DNA from: QEXZ01 sp034660015
GTDB lineage: Archaea > Halobacteriota > Syntropharchaeia > Alkanophagales > Methanospirareceae
Direction of reading: 5' to 3'
NCBI GenBank assembly: GCA_034660015.1
Contig: JAYEII010000095.1
Coordinates: 1-7,329, forward strand
DNA: 7,329 nt
In this document: positions 1 to 6,496 of the stretch, one piece after another
How the letters are laid out: each line of letters starts with the position of its first letter
Position numbering within the stretch: position 1 is the first letter of the stretch
Position numbers and translations under genes: made by a program
Notes under the pieces: model-generated
Told to the model about the DNA's origin: nothing
Database searches by the model: none
The model's input: the letters and a program-made list of their open reading frames with translations, nothing else

Positions 1-1187
1 AAATAGCTTGTTAGGTTATTTATACCCGAGCCAGCGAAAAAGTCACTTTTATCCCTCGTGATAAGTCTAAGCTGGTTGTGAAGGTCAAATACGGTATTGT
101 TAACGGGCGTTGCAGTTAGAAGAATCAATTTCTTTGGTTTTCCGGTGGCGAGAATTTTAAATACGTTCTCCCATCTGTTTGTGTTCGCATTTCTGAAATT
201 ATGTGATTCGTCTATTACGAGGAGGTCAAAGTCCGCGTATTCTGCAGGATTGAACGAATCTCTACCCACGAACTCCATGTGCTCGATGTCTGCACGGATG
301 CTTGCACGTCTGAGTTCGGGCTCCCATAGCAGTTCTTTAAGTTGTGCGGGACAAATAAGAAGAGCTTTTTGCCGTAGTTTGTATGCGTAGTCGTCAAGGA
401 GTTTAAGAGCCAAGAAAGTCTTACCAAGACCAACAGAATCAGCAAGTATTACGCCGCCGTATTTTTCAAGTATATCTCGCGCATTCTGATAACCATCGTG
501 CTGGAAATCCGCGAGAATAATCGGGCTTGGTGTCTCCTCCTTTGGACTTACCTCGAGTTCAAATCGGTCTCTGAAATATTCGTATAGAATTTTGATATAA
601 AGTTCATAAGGCGAGTATTTGGAAGTAAAAGAGGAGAGAATGTCGAGAAGTTTGCCCTTATAATCTTCTGATTTGTTCCAAAAACCACCAAACCAATTTA
701 TTAATTCCCTCACCGCGGATTCTTGTTTCAATACCGCATTCAACTCGTAATTTTTGGTGAGTCCTGCATAGGTGAAATTAGACGAGCCAACGAATCCAAC
801 GCCACCCAGATAAGGAACCCCGTCAATGATATATGCTTTCCCATGCAAAAACTTATGTTTAAACGCTCGAACTTCAACTTTTTTCTGGTTTATAAAATCA
901 ACGAATTCTTTTAGAAGAGGCGGCGTTTCGCGTTTGTTCATCGCTATTTCTAATTCGTCCCACAATCTATCGCCGATGACAAATTCGCGTTCCTGCTCCT
1001 TTCCGAGCAGTAATTTAAATTCTTTTGCTTGTTCAAGCCCGTTTTTTAAAACGGCAAAGCCGCCGTGGTTGAAATATGCAGTGACAATGCGGACGCTTGG
1101 CTCACCTTGTTCGAGCAGTTGGTTCAACACGGCACCGAGTTTTTTGCCTTCTGAGTTGTCTATGATGTCGGGAAGTCCTTCGGTCAT
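1..1187 (-). CDS. PLD-nuclease / SNF2-type helicase fusion protein, 3' part missing (window edge)
   Basis: The first 395 residues are visible and the frame runs open off the left edge. Residues about 1-170 form a phospholipase-D-type nuclease domain: H115-x-K117-x4-D122, then G134-S-S-N137, the usual HKD arrangement. Only one HKD motif is seen, so such an enzyme would be expected to act as a dimer. Residues from about 225 begin a superfamily 2 SNF2-like helicase core: Q229 in a Q-motif-like stretch, Walker A with G253-L-G-K256-T, motif II DESH at 326-329, and motif III TATP at 358-361. Motifs IV-VI lie beyond the window. The family role is ATP-driven DNA translocation coupled to phosphodiester cleavage, as in restriction and other phage-defence systems. 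The ATG at 1187 is preceded by GAGGAG (1203-1198). The in-frame TAG upstream leaves only a TTG as alternative start. It is the last visible gene of a same-strand defence cluster. Domains are clear; the role is inferred. Confidence 0.93.
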   Translation of the reverse strand, partial: MTEGLPDIIDNSEGKKLGAVLNQLLEQGEPSVRIVTAYFNHGGFAVLKNGLEQAKEFKLLLGKEQEREFVIGDRLWDELEIAMNKRETPPLLKEFVDFINQKKVEVRAFKHKFLHGKAYIIDGVPYLGGVGFVGSSNFTYAGLTKNYELNAVLKQESAVRELINWFGGFWNKSEDYKGKLLDILSSFTSKYSPYELYIKILYEYFRDRFELEVSPKEETPSPIILADFQHDGYQNARDILEKYGGVILADSVGLGKTFLALKLLDDYAYKLRQKALLICPAQLKELLWEPELRRASIRADIEHMEFVGRDSFNPAEYADFDLLVIDESHNFRNANTNRWENVFKILATGKPKKLILLTATPVNNTVFDLHNQLRLITRDKSDFFAGSGINNLTSY

Positions 1188-1197
1188 TTTTCTTCTT

Positions 1198-1232
1198 CTC
1201 CTCTTTTTTAATTTTTCTTGTAATATAAATAA
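1198..1232 (-). promoter_or_regulatory. Putative archaeal promoter and Shine-Dalgarno site for the PLD-helicase gene
   Basis: On the minus strand a TTTATATT box, close to the archaeal TATA consensus, lies at 1229-1222, centred about 38 nt before the ATG at 1187. Initiation about 25 nt downstream would fall near 1200. A purine-rich GAGGAG lies at 1203-1198, 10 nt before the ATG. The predicted start is very close to the Shine-Dalgarno site, so either the true start is slightly upstream or the gene is mainly read from an upstream promoter. A T5 tract at 1270-1266, between vapC and this box, could weakly end vapBC transcription. The 97-nt gap otherwise holds nothing recognisable. Confidence 0.4.
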
Positions 1233-1284
1233 ATGCAAGCACGCCTAAAATGCCCGTAGATAGACGAAAAACTCACAATACCAC

Positions 1285-1665
1285 TCAAACATTGAACAAA
1301 CTTAACCCAAAATTCGTAAACCTCTCAAAGTGCGTTCTGTTCAATGTTAACAGCAAGGCATCTCGATTTATGCAAACTGCGGCAATCATTGTATCGAACC
1401 TGCCAGCAGGTTTGCCAATCTTTTCGAGCTCTACTTCAAGCTTCGCAGACAAGAGTGCATCGCTCCTTGTGTAATCTAAGATGTTGAATTCCATAAGTTC
1501 GCTTACAATCTCCTTTTTCACTTTATAAAAACCATAAACTATCTCATGCAGGTTAATTGAAGTAGTTGCAATCTCATATCCTTCTATTTTTCCCAGAATC
1601 CGCTCCCCCTGTGCTGACTTCTTATCGAATATCTCAATCAAGACGTCAGTATCTAAGATAATCAT
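1285..1665 (-). CDS. vapC: VapC-family PIN-domain toxin ribonuclease
   Basis: This 126-residue protein has the length and layout of a VapC toxin, a Mg2+-dependent PIN-domain RNase that cuts RNA (often tRNA or rRNA in studied members) when not held by VapB. The first strand carries LDTDVLIEIF with D5 as first acidic ligand. E41 lies in NLHEIVYG, and D91 in GRFDTMIAA. The last motif reads TLNRTHF at 107-113, with His at the place where many VapCs have Asp (TRNxRDF), a variation I believe is tolerated in the family. The ATG at 1665 lies inside the vapB 3' end, giving a 20-nt overlap and implying translational coupling. A longer in-frame start at 1728 would add 21 basic residues wholly overlapping vapB, and the PIN fold begins right at the ATG at 1665, so the shorter form is preferred. 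The RNA target cannot be predicted. Confidence 0.93.
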   Translation of the reverse strand: MIILDTDVLIEIFDKKSAQGERILGKIEGYEIATTSINLHEIVYGFYKVKKEIVSELMEFNILDYTRSDALLSAKLEVELEKIGKPAGRFDTMIAAVCINRDALLLTLNRTHFERFTNFGLSLFNV

Positions 1666-1882
1666 TGAAATCTCTCTTCTCATCTCTTTTCCTGTATATT
1701 TCCTCGAGAATTGCCTCTTTTTCCTCACCGCTTAGCTCAATGCTTTCTCTAATCTTTTTAAGCACTTCGATTCCTTTCCCTCCTCCAAATAATCTTTCAA
1801 TAAAATCACTGAGCGGCACATCCCCTTTCAGCATGCGAAGTTTCTCATATACATCGTCCCTTATCGTTATTGTTTTGGTCAT
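1646..1882 (-). CDS. vapB: VapB-type antitoxin (archaeal DUF217-like family)
   Basis: This 78-residue protein is directly upstream of and overlaps vapC. The N-terminus has the pattern of a short DNA-binding strand and two helices: KTITIRDDVYEKLRMLK at residues 3-19, then SDFIERLF. This matches the archaeal VapB family (COG1753 / DUF217) with a ribbon-helix-helix or AbrB-like DNA-binding start. The charged C-terminal half (about 38-78, rich in Glu, Lys and Arg and ending NDYLRY) is the part expected to wrap around and neutralise the PIN toxin. Such antitoxins usually repress their own promoter as a complex with the toxin, and an inverted repeat lies just upstream. No Shine-Dalgarno site precedes the ATG at 1882, and a TATA-like box about 33 nt away suggests a leaderless or nearly leaderless message. 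The family call rests on recall of the sequence pattern, not on a search. Confidence 0.9.
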   Translation of the reverse strand: MTKTITIRDDVYEKLRMLKGDVPLSDFIERLFGGGKGIEVLKKIRESIELSGEEKEAILEEIYRKRDEKRDFNDYLRY

Positions 1883-1908
1883 GTTTAAATTTAATTGATT
1901 TCAATAGG

Positions 1909-1930
1909 ATTTAAATAAAATATTATTTAA
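1909..1930 (-). promoter_or_regulatory. Putative vapBC promoter with overlapping inverted-repeat operator
   Basis: A perfect 8-bp inverted repeat, TTAAATAA at 1911-1918 and TTATTTAA at 1923-1930, is separated by AATA. On the minus strand the sequence TTTTATTTAA (1920-1911) resembles an archaeal TATA box, centred about 33 nt before the vapB ATG. Initiation about 25 nt downstream would give a leader of only a few nucleotides, in line with the absence of a Shine-Dalgarno site. The repeat overlaps the TATA-like box, as expected for autoregulation by a VapBC complex blocking transcription factor access. The region is very AT-rich, so short palindromes can arise by chance. Confidence 0.4.
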
Positions 1931-1955
1931 GAAAAAAGCGAACTAGCCAAAAATC
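1931..1955 (-). terminator. Possible T-tract transcription terminator after the Abi_C-like gene
   Basis: Downstream of the TAA of the Abi_C-like gene the minus strand carries a T5 run (1953-1949) followed by a T6 run (1937-1932). Archaeal RNA polymerase commonly terminates at such tracts without a hairpin, and no convincing stem is seen here. The position, between the upstream operon and the vapBC promoter, fits a terminator that would separate the two transcription units, probably incompletely. Confidence 0.3.
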
Positions 1956-1966
1956 TGTTCTTCGAT

Positions 1967-2764
1967 TTATTTATCTGACTCCGAAACTTTTTTCTCCTTC
2001 ATGACCTCCCAGTTTTGGATTAGAAAAGTAGACATGGCACCAGCTAAGTTTACTGCCAGTTCCGCGTGAATTGCTCGGGGACCCAAATCAGTGGTCGATT
2101 TCCCGTGAGCATCACCAAGAACATTTCTGATAGCCGCCAAACCTCCGACAACGGCTTGGCAATTGCCAAGTACTTGACGAACAAGCGGTTCAGTGTTCAT
2201 AGTTGGAGCTAAAGAAAGTTGTTCAGATGTGATTCGATAGAGCTTTGGCAGGTCAACATCTTTGGGGTACTCTACTTCCGAAAGGTCGAGGATGTGTTTG
2301 CATACTGTTTCGATAAGGGTCCTTGCCGCTGTGATGGCCCCCTCAGGATCGCTACTCTTGCGAGCAACGGCTTTTTCCCAAGCGCTGTGAACATGCGCAG
2401 AGTCTATTTTCGATAGGATTTGAGTTATTTCCTCTCCTGCGGGATTCCTCCAAGCCTCTCCAGTTCTTGCAACCCAGATAATATTTCTGATAAAAACATT
2501 ATCAGCTAGTGCACACTCGCGAATGGCGCTCTCGACCTGCTTCACAAGGGGTGCAAGCTGGCCTAAAATCTTCTCTTTTAGAAGTTTTCGTGGGGCTGCT
2601 ACTTGAACATCGAACAAATCGTATGTGCGCCCTCCTCCATTCTCAAGAGCTGTATCCACATACTGGGTATCAATCAAACACTGTTCTATGATCTCAGCTG
2701 CTTCATGTTCGTCACCATCCTTTAACCATTGCACTACCAATTCTACCAACGATTGATTAGACAT
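1967..2764 (-). CDS. Abortive-infection family protein with Abi_C-like C-terminal domain
   Basis: This 265-residue protein looks like an Abi_C-family (PF14355-like) protein. The conserved C-terminal half runs from AARTLIETVCKHIL (146-159) through DLPKLYRITSEQLSLAP (171-187) and IRNVLGDAHGK (212-222) to AIHAELAVNLAGAMSTFL (231-248). This is the usual order of an RN...DAHG motif followed by a helix that ends the domain. R213 and H220 form R-x6-H, similar to the catalytic pattern of HEPN ribonucleases; a shared activity is inference. The N-terminal half (1-140) is helical and not recognised. The ATG at 2764 is chosen because GGGAGG (2775-2770) sits 5 nt upstream. Another ATG overlaps the methyltransferase stop (TAATG, 2782) and would add six residues. 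A longer open frame back to 2851 lies inside the methyltransferase gene. The 17-nt gap implies co-transcription with the methyltransferase. It has about 6% Lys and 11% Ala, unlike its Lys-rich neighbour (about 10% Lys). Confidence 0.85.
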   Translation of the reverse strand: MSNQSLVELVVQWLKDGDEHEAAEIIEQCLIDTQYVDTALENGGGRTYDLFDVQVAAPRKLLKEKILGQLAPLVKQVESAIRECALADNVFIRNIIWVARTGEAWRNPAGEEITQILSKIDSAHVHSAWEKAVARKSSDPEGAITAARTLIETVCKHILDLSEVEYPKDVDLPKLYRITSEQLSLAPTMNTEPLVRQVLGNCQAVVGGLAAIRNVLGDAHGKSTTDLGPRAIHAELAVNLAGAMSTFLIQNWEVMKEKKVSESDK

Positions 2765-2769
2765 TTTTT

Positions 2770-2775
2770 CCTCCC
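2770..2775 (-). promoter_or_regulatory. Strong ribosome binding site setting the Abi_C-like start
   Basis: GGGAGG lies 5 nt before the ATG at 2764, inside a purine-rich run that begins just after the methyltransferase TAA. It is the strongest Shine-Dalgarno match near any start in the window and decides for the ATG at 2764 over the in-frame ATG at 2782, which overlaps the stop codon and has no such site. Confidence 0.7.
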
Positions 2776-2781
2776 TCTCCA

Positions 2782-5700
2782 TTAACTTCCCCCATATATC
2801 CCCTCCACCTTCCCATTTATTCGTTTCTGAACTTCTTGAAGTTCCTTCCACAACTCCACTTTCTCATCTTTTTCTTCTGAGGCATACCGCTTCTTTTGTA
2901 TCTCAATTGCTTCCTCAACGAGGTTTTCTATCTCTTTTCGCTGTGTTTCGGTGGGGATGACGATAGGAAGGAGGCGGAGGTCATTGAGTTCAGGTTCCAC
3001 AGTGTGATTCAAGTATTCCTTGGTTAGATAAAAAGCAAAGTTCGAACTAAGAAATGCCGTCAAGTAATTAGCACTGAACAATTCCTCTATAATCAGATGC
3101 GGTTCTAAAACATGAGATTTATGCTCAAATACGGTATGCTCCGCTATCTTCACTCTAAATTGACTCTCTGAGATGGAAGACATACTCACCCCTCCCCTGA
3201 AATAATAATCAGGATTCCTGATTACGGGCATTGCAGCCCCTTTCTTGCCAGAATTTTCAAATAACCATTTTACACTTCCTCTTGACCAATCAATGAAATA
3301 AATGTTTGGCGCCCAATAGATTTCTTCCTGCCCTGTATTCTTTTCAAGCACAATCCACTTCCCTTCGTTTGTTAATCCCCTATACTCTTCCACCACCCTC
3401 TTTTTCAAGTCCGCACCCAACCCCTTCAAATCATCAGGCAACTTTGATAACTTCCACAAACTTTTCACATCGCTTTCCTTTTCCGGAACACCACCAAAAA
3501 TTATCACTCTTCGCATAACATCCCTTATCTCAGGTGCAAGACTTTCAAGATAGGAACCCGCATCAAAAACATCCTCTTTCTTGATCACCTTGTAGATGAA
3601 CCCTCTTGGAAACCCTAACTCCTTCTCTTCAAACTCCTTTCTCAGTTTATCCCGTGCACCGTTCCTCGAACGTTTCGCTAACAGTTCTTGATACTTTTCA
3701 AATATTTTCGGCTCTTTCCTCTCCCACTTCCTTTCAAACTCTTCAAGCCTTTCCTCTATTCTCTTCGCCTCTTCCGTGCCTTCAAGCACAGCTAAGAAAC
3801 TTCCATTGTCCGCCGTTGCCAAGCCTTGCCCACCCTCGGTAATCAAACCCAAAAGAGTAATGTCGCCGGGCTTTAACGTCCTCAAATATTTCTCTATTTC
3901 CTTTTTGTTCTTCTGTATATCCTTGCTTGATTTTATCTTCGACCACCATTCCTCATAAAGTTCGTTCATCTTCGGCATGAACTGTTCGTACAGCTTCAGG
4001 TTCTTCTTGTTCGGCGTGAAGAACACGCGCTTAACTGCTTTCTTATAGAGTTCCACCGGCACTCGATACTGCCCAATTGGATCGATTTCTCGTGGGTTGG
4101 ACACCTCCAATTCCTTATCGCCAATCCTTACGGCATTCTGCGTATCGTATGCCTCTATTTCCTTTAAACCTTCAAATACAATTAGCTGGTCTTCCCAGCT
4201 CCCTTTTTCATCGCCACTAACTTCTCTCGCATCCAGAAACGTGAAGTTATAGTCCGCAAGACGCTCTCGCTGAACGATGTAAATAGCAGTGTTAACCGTT
4301 GCCTGAAACGCTTTTGGCGTGAGTATAAGCCTTCGAATCCGGTTAGCCTGTAAAAGTTCTCGCATCCTCTCCTTCCACGCAAGCGTGAGATAAGTATCTG
4401 AAGTGATAAACGTTACGATTCCCTTCGGTCTTGCAAGTTCAAAAGCACGGAAAGAAAAATGCACGTAGAAGTCGTCAATAAAGCCATAATGAAGTTTTAA
4501 ATCGTCACGATACGGTAATTCCGAGAGTTTTTGTGTTCGTACATATGGGGGATTAGCAATAACAATATCAAATCCCCCTTTTTCTGTGTATACCTCTGCA
4601 AAATGTATCTGCGGTAGAAAAAAGCTCTTTTCACCCGATTGCTTCAGTTCGTTCAGAAGCTTTCCTGCGTTTTCGGCCTCTTCCTTTAATCTCTTTAGTT
4701 TCTTTTTCTCCTTTTTAGGTATTCCTTTCTCCACCCACTTATATTTTCCACTTATCTCGATGGCTTCTCTTGTTTTCCTTTCCGCTTCTCTGGTTAGCCA
4801 CTTCTCAATTATCAGCCATTCTATTTCCTCTGAACGCTCACGAAGTTTCTTCTTCTCTTCCATGTCCGTTTCATTCAGAAGCTTACCTTTCAGATTCCTG
4901 AGTTCCTCAATCAATTTCAGTGTTTCGTCTTCAACGAAAGTTTTCTGAACCCCTTTCTCCAGTAATTTCTTGCCTCGCCAACTTTCTACAAGGCTGTTCC
5001 CCACCAGCAATTTATAATCAAGATTTGGTAACGGCTCAACATAATCAAGTTCTTCATCCACGACCAACGAGAGCCAGAGTCGCAGTCTGGCAATTTCTAT
5101 CGCTTCTGGTTCGATGTCCACACCATAGAGATTGGACTTGATAATCTCTCTTTTTAGTTGTGCATTTGTTACCGCTCTCTCCAATTCAGCCGCCAGAGCG
5201 GTTTTCAAGCGGATAATCTCGTGCATCAATCCGACGAGGAAAGCACCTGAACCTACTGCAGGGTCGAGAATCCGAACTTTATCCAGCGATTTGTAAAGTT
5301 GCTCGGCTTCATCACCAGATAAATACTCCGTGCTACTATCTTCCACGAGTGCCAGGACTTTATGCCTCGCTATATCGGTAATACCTGCAAGATATTCTTT
5401 CAGGCTCTCCCTGCACATATAATGCACGACTGGACGAGGCGTGTAGAAAGTTCCTTTCGCTCCCCTTTCCTTCTCCGCAAGCATATTCTCAAAGAGTTTT
5501 CCGAGCAGTTCGGGGTCAAGACTCACTTCTACCTCTAACGGCGTGTTCTCCTGAACTGTGAAGTTATAGAGGTTAAAGAAGTCTATTATCTCGCGGAATA
5601 TAGCATTTGGCAATTTCACATCGAAATTATAATCCTTTTCAAAAAGTCCACCGTTTAGATATGGAATAGTCCCAAACTGCGAGTCATAGTTCGTTCTCGG

Positions 5701-6492
5701 CTTGTTCAACACCTCAAAAAATAGAGGCTCTAAAAAGTCATTATAAAAATTCTTATGCTCCTGCTCGGCTCTGTCCAGCAATTTGCCTACGAATTTCTTA
5801 TCCCCGTTTAGCCATTTTTTCTTTTGCAAGAAGTAAAGGAAAATCAACCTGCCGAGAATGCGTTGTGCGAAAGTTTCAAGATATTTCTCATCTTTAAAAA
5901 ATATGATTTTTCTCTTATTCGACTCTAAAGCTTCTTTAAGATGGTCAAATTTGTCTTTGTAGGTTTTAAAGAATTTTTCCGTTACCCTCTCAATGCTGAA
6001 GGCATCAAGATGTTTCGCCCAAGGGTCCGCTTCGCCCGGAGCGAGTTTTAAAGCTTCTAAGACCTCTAAATCAGTATGATAAACATTATCGCGGTCTATT
6101 TGTAGAATACGGAGTTTTAGCTTTGTCTTTTTCTTTGTCCTATCTTCTGGAGAAAGAACTCGTTGAGGACTTACGAGAACAAGTGGATTATATTCCTCGG
6201 TAGTAAAAACAAAAAGGGTATTCACCTGCGGGTGTTTGTTGTAAAAAGGTTCCAGAACCGCTCTTATGTCCGTTCGGCGTAAGCGTTCCGCTTCGATAAC
6301 ATAAATCCGGAATTGCGTTCCATCTGTTTTGTAATCGCTTATGAGGGCAATGGATTTAATAATGTCCTTAGCTCGTTCTGATAGCTCTAAATTTAGTTCC
6401 TTGTCAAGGATAATCTCTTCCGTTTGATAATTCAAGCTGTTCAGGAACGCCATTAGCGAATGCCTGTCCGTGACCCCGGCAATGTCATCCAT
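2782..6492 (-). CDS. Eco57I/COG1002-type adenine-specific DNA methyltransferase with specificity region (type IIG-like)
   Basis: This 1236-residue protein has the layout of a type IIG restriction-modification polypeptide. The N-terminal region (1-150) has the nuclease-like fold pattern DYKTDGTQFRIYVIEAE, with E67-x-E69 where an active PD-(D/E)xK enzyme would have E-x-K. A helical linker (about 160-340) leads to GTFYTP (347-352, motif X region). The N6-adenine methyltransferase core follows: motif I DPAVGSGAF (410-418), NLYGVDIEPEAIEIAR (454-469), GNSL (498-501) and motif IV NPPY (647-650). A charged Lys/Glu-rich insert (about 503-640) separates the last two. The C-terminal part is target recognition: GLITEGGQGLATADNGSF near 882-899 and a TaqI_C-like end (about 1095-1200). 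It would methylate adenine at a specific site using S-adenosylmethionine. It starts 4 nt after rtcA without a Shine-Dalgarno site. Methyltransferase function is near certain; whether it also cuts DNA is doubtful. Confidence 0.95.
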   Translation of the reverse strand: MDDIAGVTDRHSLMAFLNSLNYQTEEIILDKELNLELSERAKDIIKSIALISDYKTDGTQFRIYVIEAERLRRTDIRAVLEPFYNKHPQVNTLFVFTTEEYNPLVLVSPQRVLSPEDRTKKKTKLKLRILQIDRDNVYHTDLEVLEALKLAPGEADPWAKHLDAFSIERVTEKFFKTYKDKFDHLKEALESNKRKIIFFKDEKYLETFAQRILGRLIFLYFLQKKKWLNGDKKFVGKLLDRAEQEHKNFYNDFLEPLFFEVLNKPRTNYDSQFGTIPYLNGGLFEKDYNFDVKLPNAIFREIIDFFNLYNFTVQENTPLEVEVSLDPELLGKLFENMLAEKERGAKGTFYTPRPVVHYMCRESLKEYLAGITDIARHKVLALVEDSSTEYLSGDEAEQLYKSLDKVRILDPAVGSGAFLVGLMHEIIRLKTALAAELERAVTNAQLKREIIKSNLYGVDIEPEAIEIARLRLWLSLVVDEELDYVEPLPNLDYKLLVGNSLVESWRGKKLLEKGVQKTFVEDETLKLIEELRNLKGKLLNETDMEEKKKLRERSEEIEWLIIEKWLTREAERKTREAIEISGKYKWVEKGIPKKEKKKLKRLKEEAENAGKLLNELKQSGEKSFFLPQIHFAEVYTEKGGFDIVIANPPYVRTQKLSELPYRDDLKLHYGFIDDFYVHFSFRAFELARPKGIVTFITSDTYLTLAWKERMRELLQANRIRRLILTPKAFQATVNTAIYIVQRERLADYNFTFLDAREVSGDEKGSWEDQLIVFEGLKEIEAYDTQNAVRIGDKELEVSNPREIDPIGQYRVPVELYKKAVKRVFFTPNKKNLKLYEQFMPKMNELYEEWWSKIKSSKDIQKNKKEIEKYLRTLKPGDITLLGLITEGGQGLATADNGSFLAVLEGTEEAKRIEERLEEFERKWERKEPKIFEKYQELLAKRSRNGARDKLRKEFEEKELGFPRGFIYKVIKKEDVFDAGSYLESLAPEIRDVMRRVIIFGGVPEKESDVKSLWKLSKLPDDLKGLGADLKKRVVEEYRGLTNEGKWIVLEKNTGQEEIYWAPNIYFIDWSRGSVKWLFENSGKKGAAMPVIRNPDYYFRGGVSMSSISESQFRVKIAEHTVFEHKSHVLEPHLIIEELFSANYLTAFLSSNFAFYLTKEYLNHTVEPELNDLRLLPIVIPTETQRKEIENLVEEAIEIQKKRYASEEKDEKVELWKELQEVQKRINGKVEGIYGGS

Positions 6493-6496
6493 TGTT

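Noticed and set aside
215..445. Minus-strand 76-codon frame inside the helicase region
   Set aside because: It is out of frame with the Walker A, DESH and TATP motifs that run through the same bases.
826..1248. Plus-strand open frame of 140 codons
   Set aside because: It is antisense to the HKD domain of the PLD-helicase, is Ser/Phe-rich, and has no family resemblance.
1188..1284. Small GTG-started frame of about 22 codons in the vapC-helicase gap
   Set aside because: It has no Shine-Dalgarno site and no recognisable sequence, and it overlaps the promoter-like box.
1666..1728. Longer VapC start at 1728
   Set aside because: It would add 21 basic residues encoded inside vapB. The PIN fold begins immediately at the ATG at 1665.
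2765..2851. Longer N-terminus of the Abi_C-like protein starting at 2851
   Set aside because: The extra 29 residues are wholly or mostly within the methyltransferase 3' end in another frame, and the ATG at 2764 has a near-ideal GGGAGG site 5 nt upstream.
4586..4948. Plus-strand open frame of 120 codons
   Set aside because: It lies antisense to the methyltransferase insert. Its Ser/Phe-rich translation is what the reverse of Lys/Glu-rich codons gives, and it has no recognisable domain.
1..6492. BREX or DISARM assignment
   Set aside because: A large adenine methyltransferase and a PLD/SNF2 protein recall PglX and the Drm proteins, but no PglZ, BrxC/BrxL or DrmA/DrmB is present in the window, and in DISARM the PLD and SNF2 parts are separate proteins.
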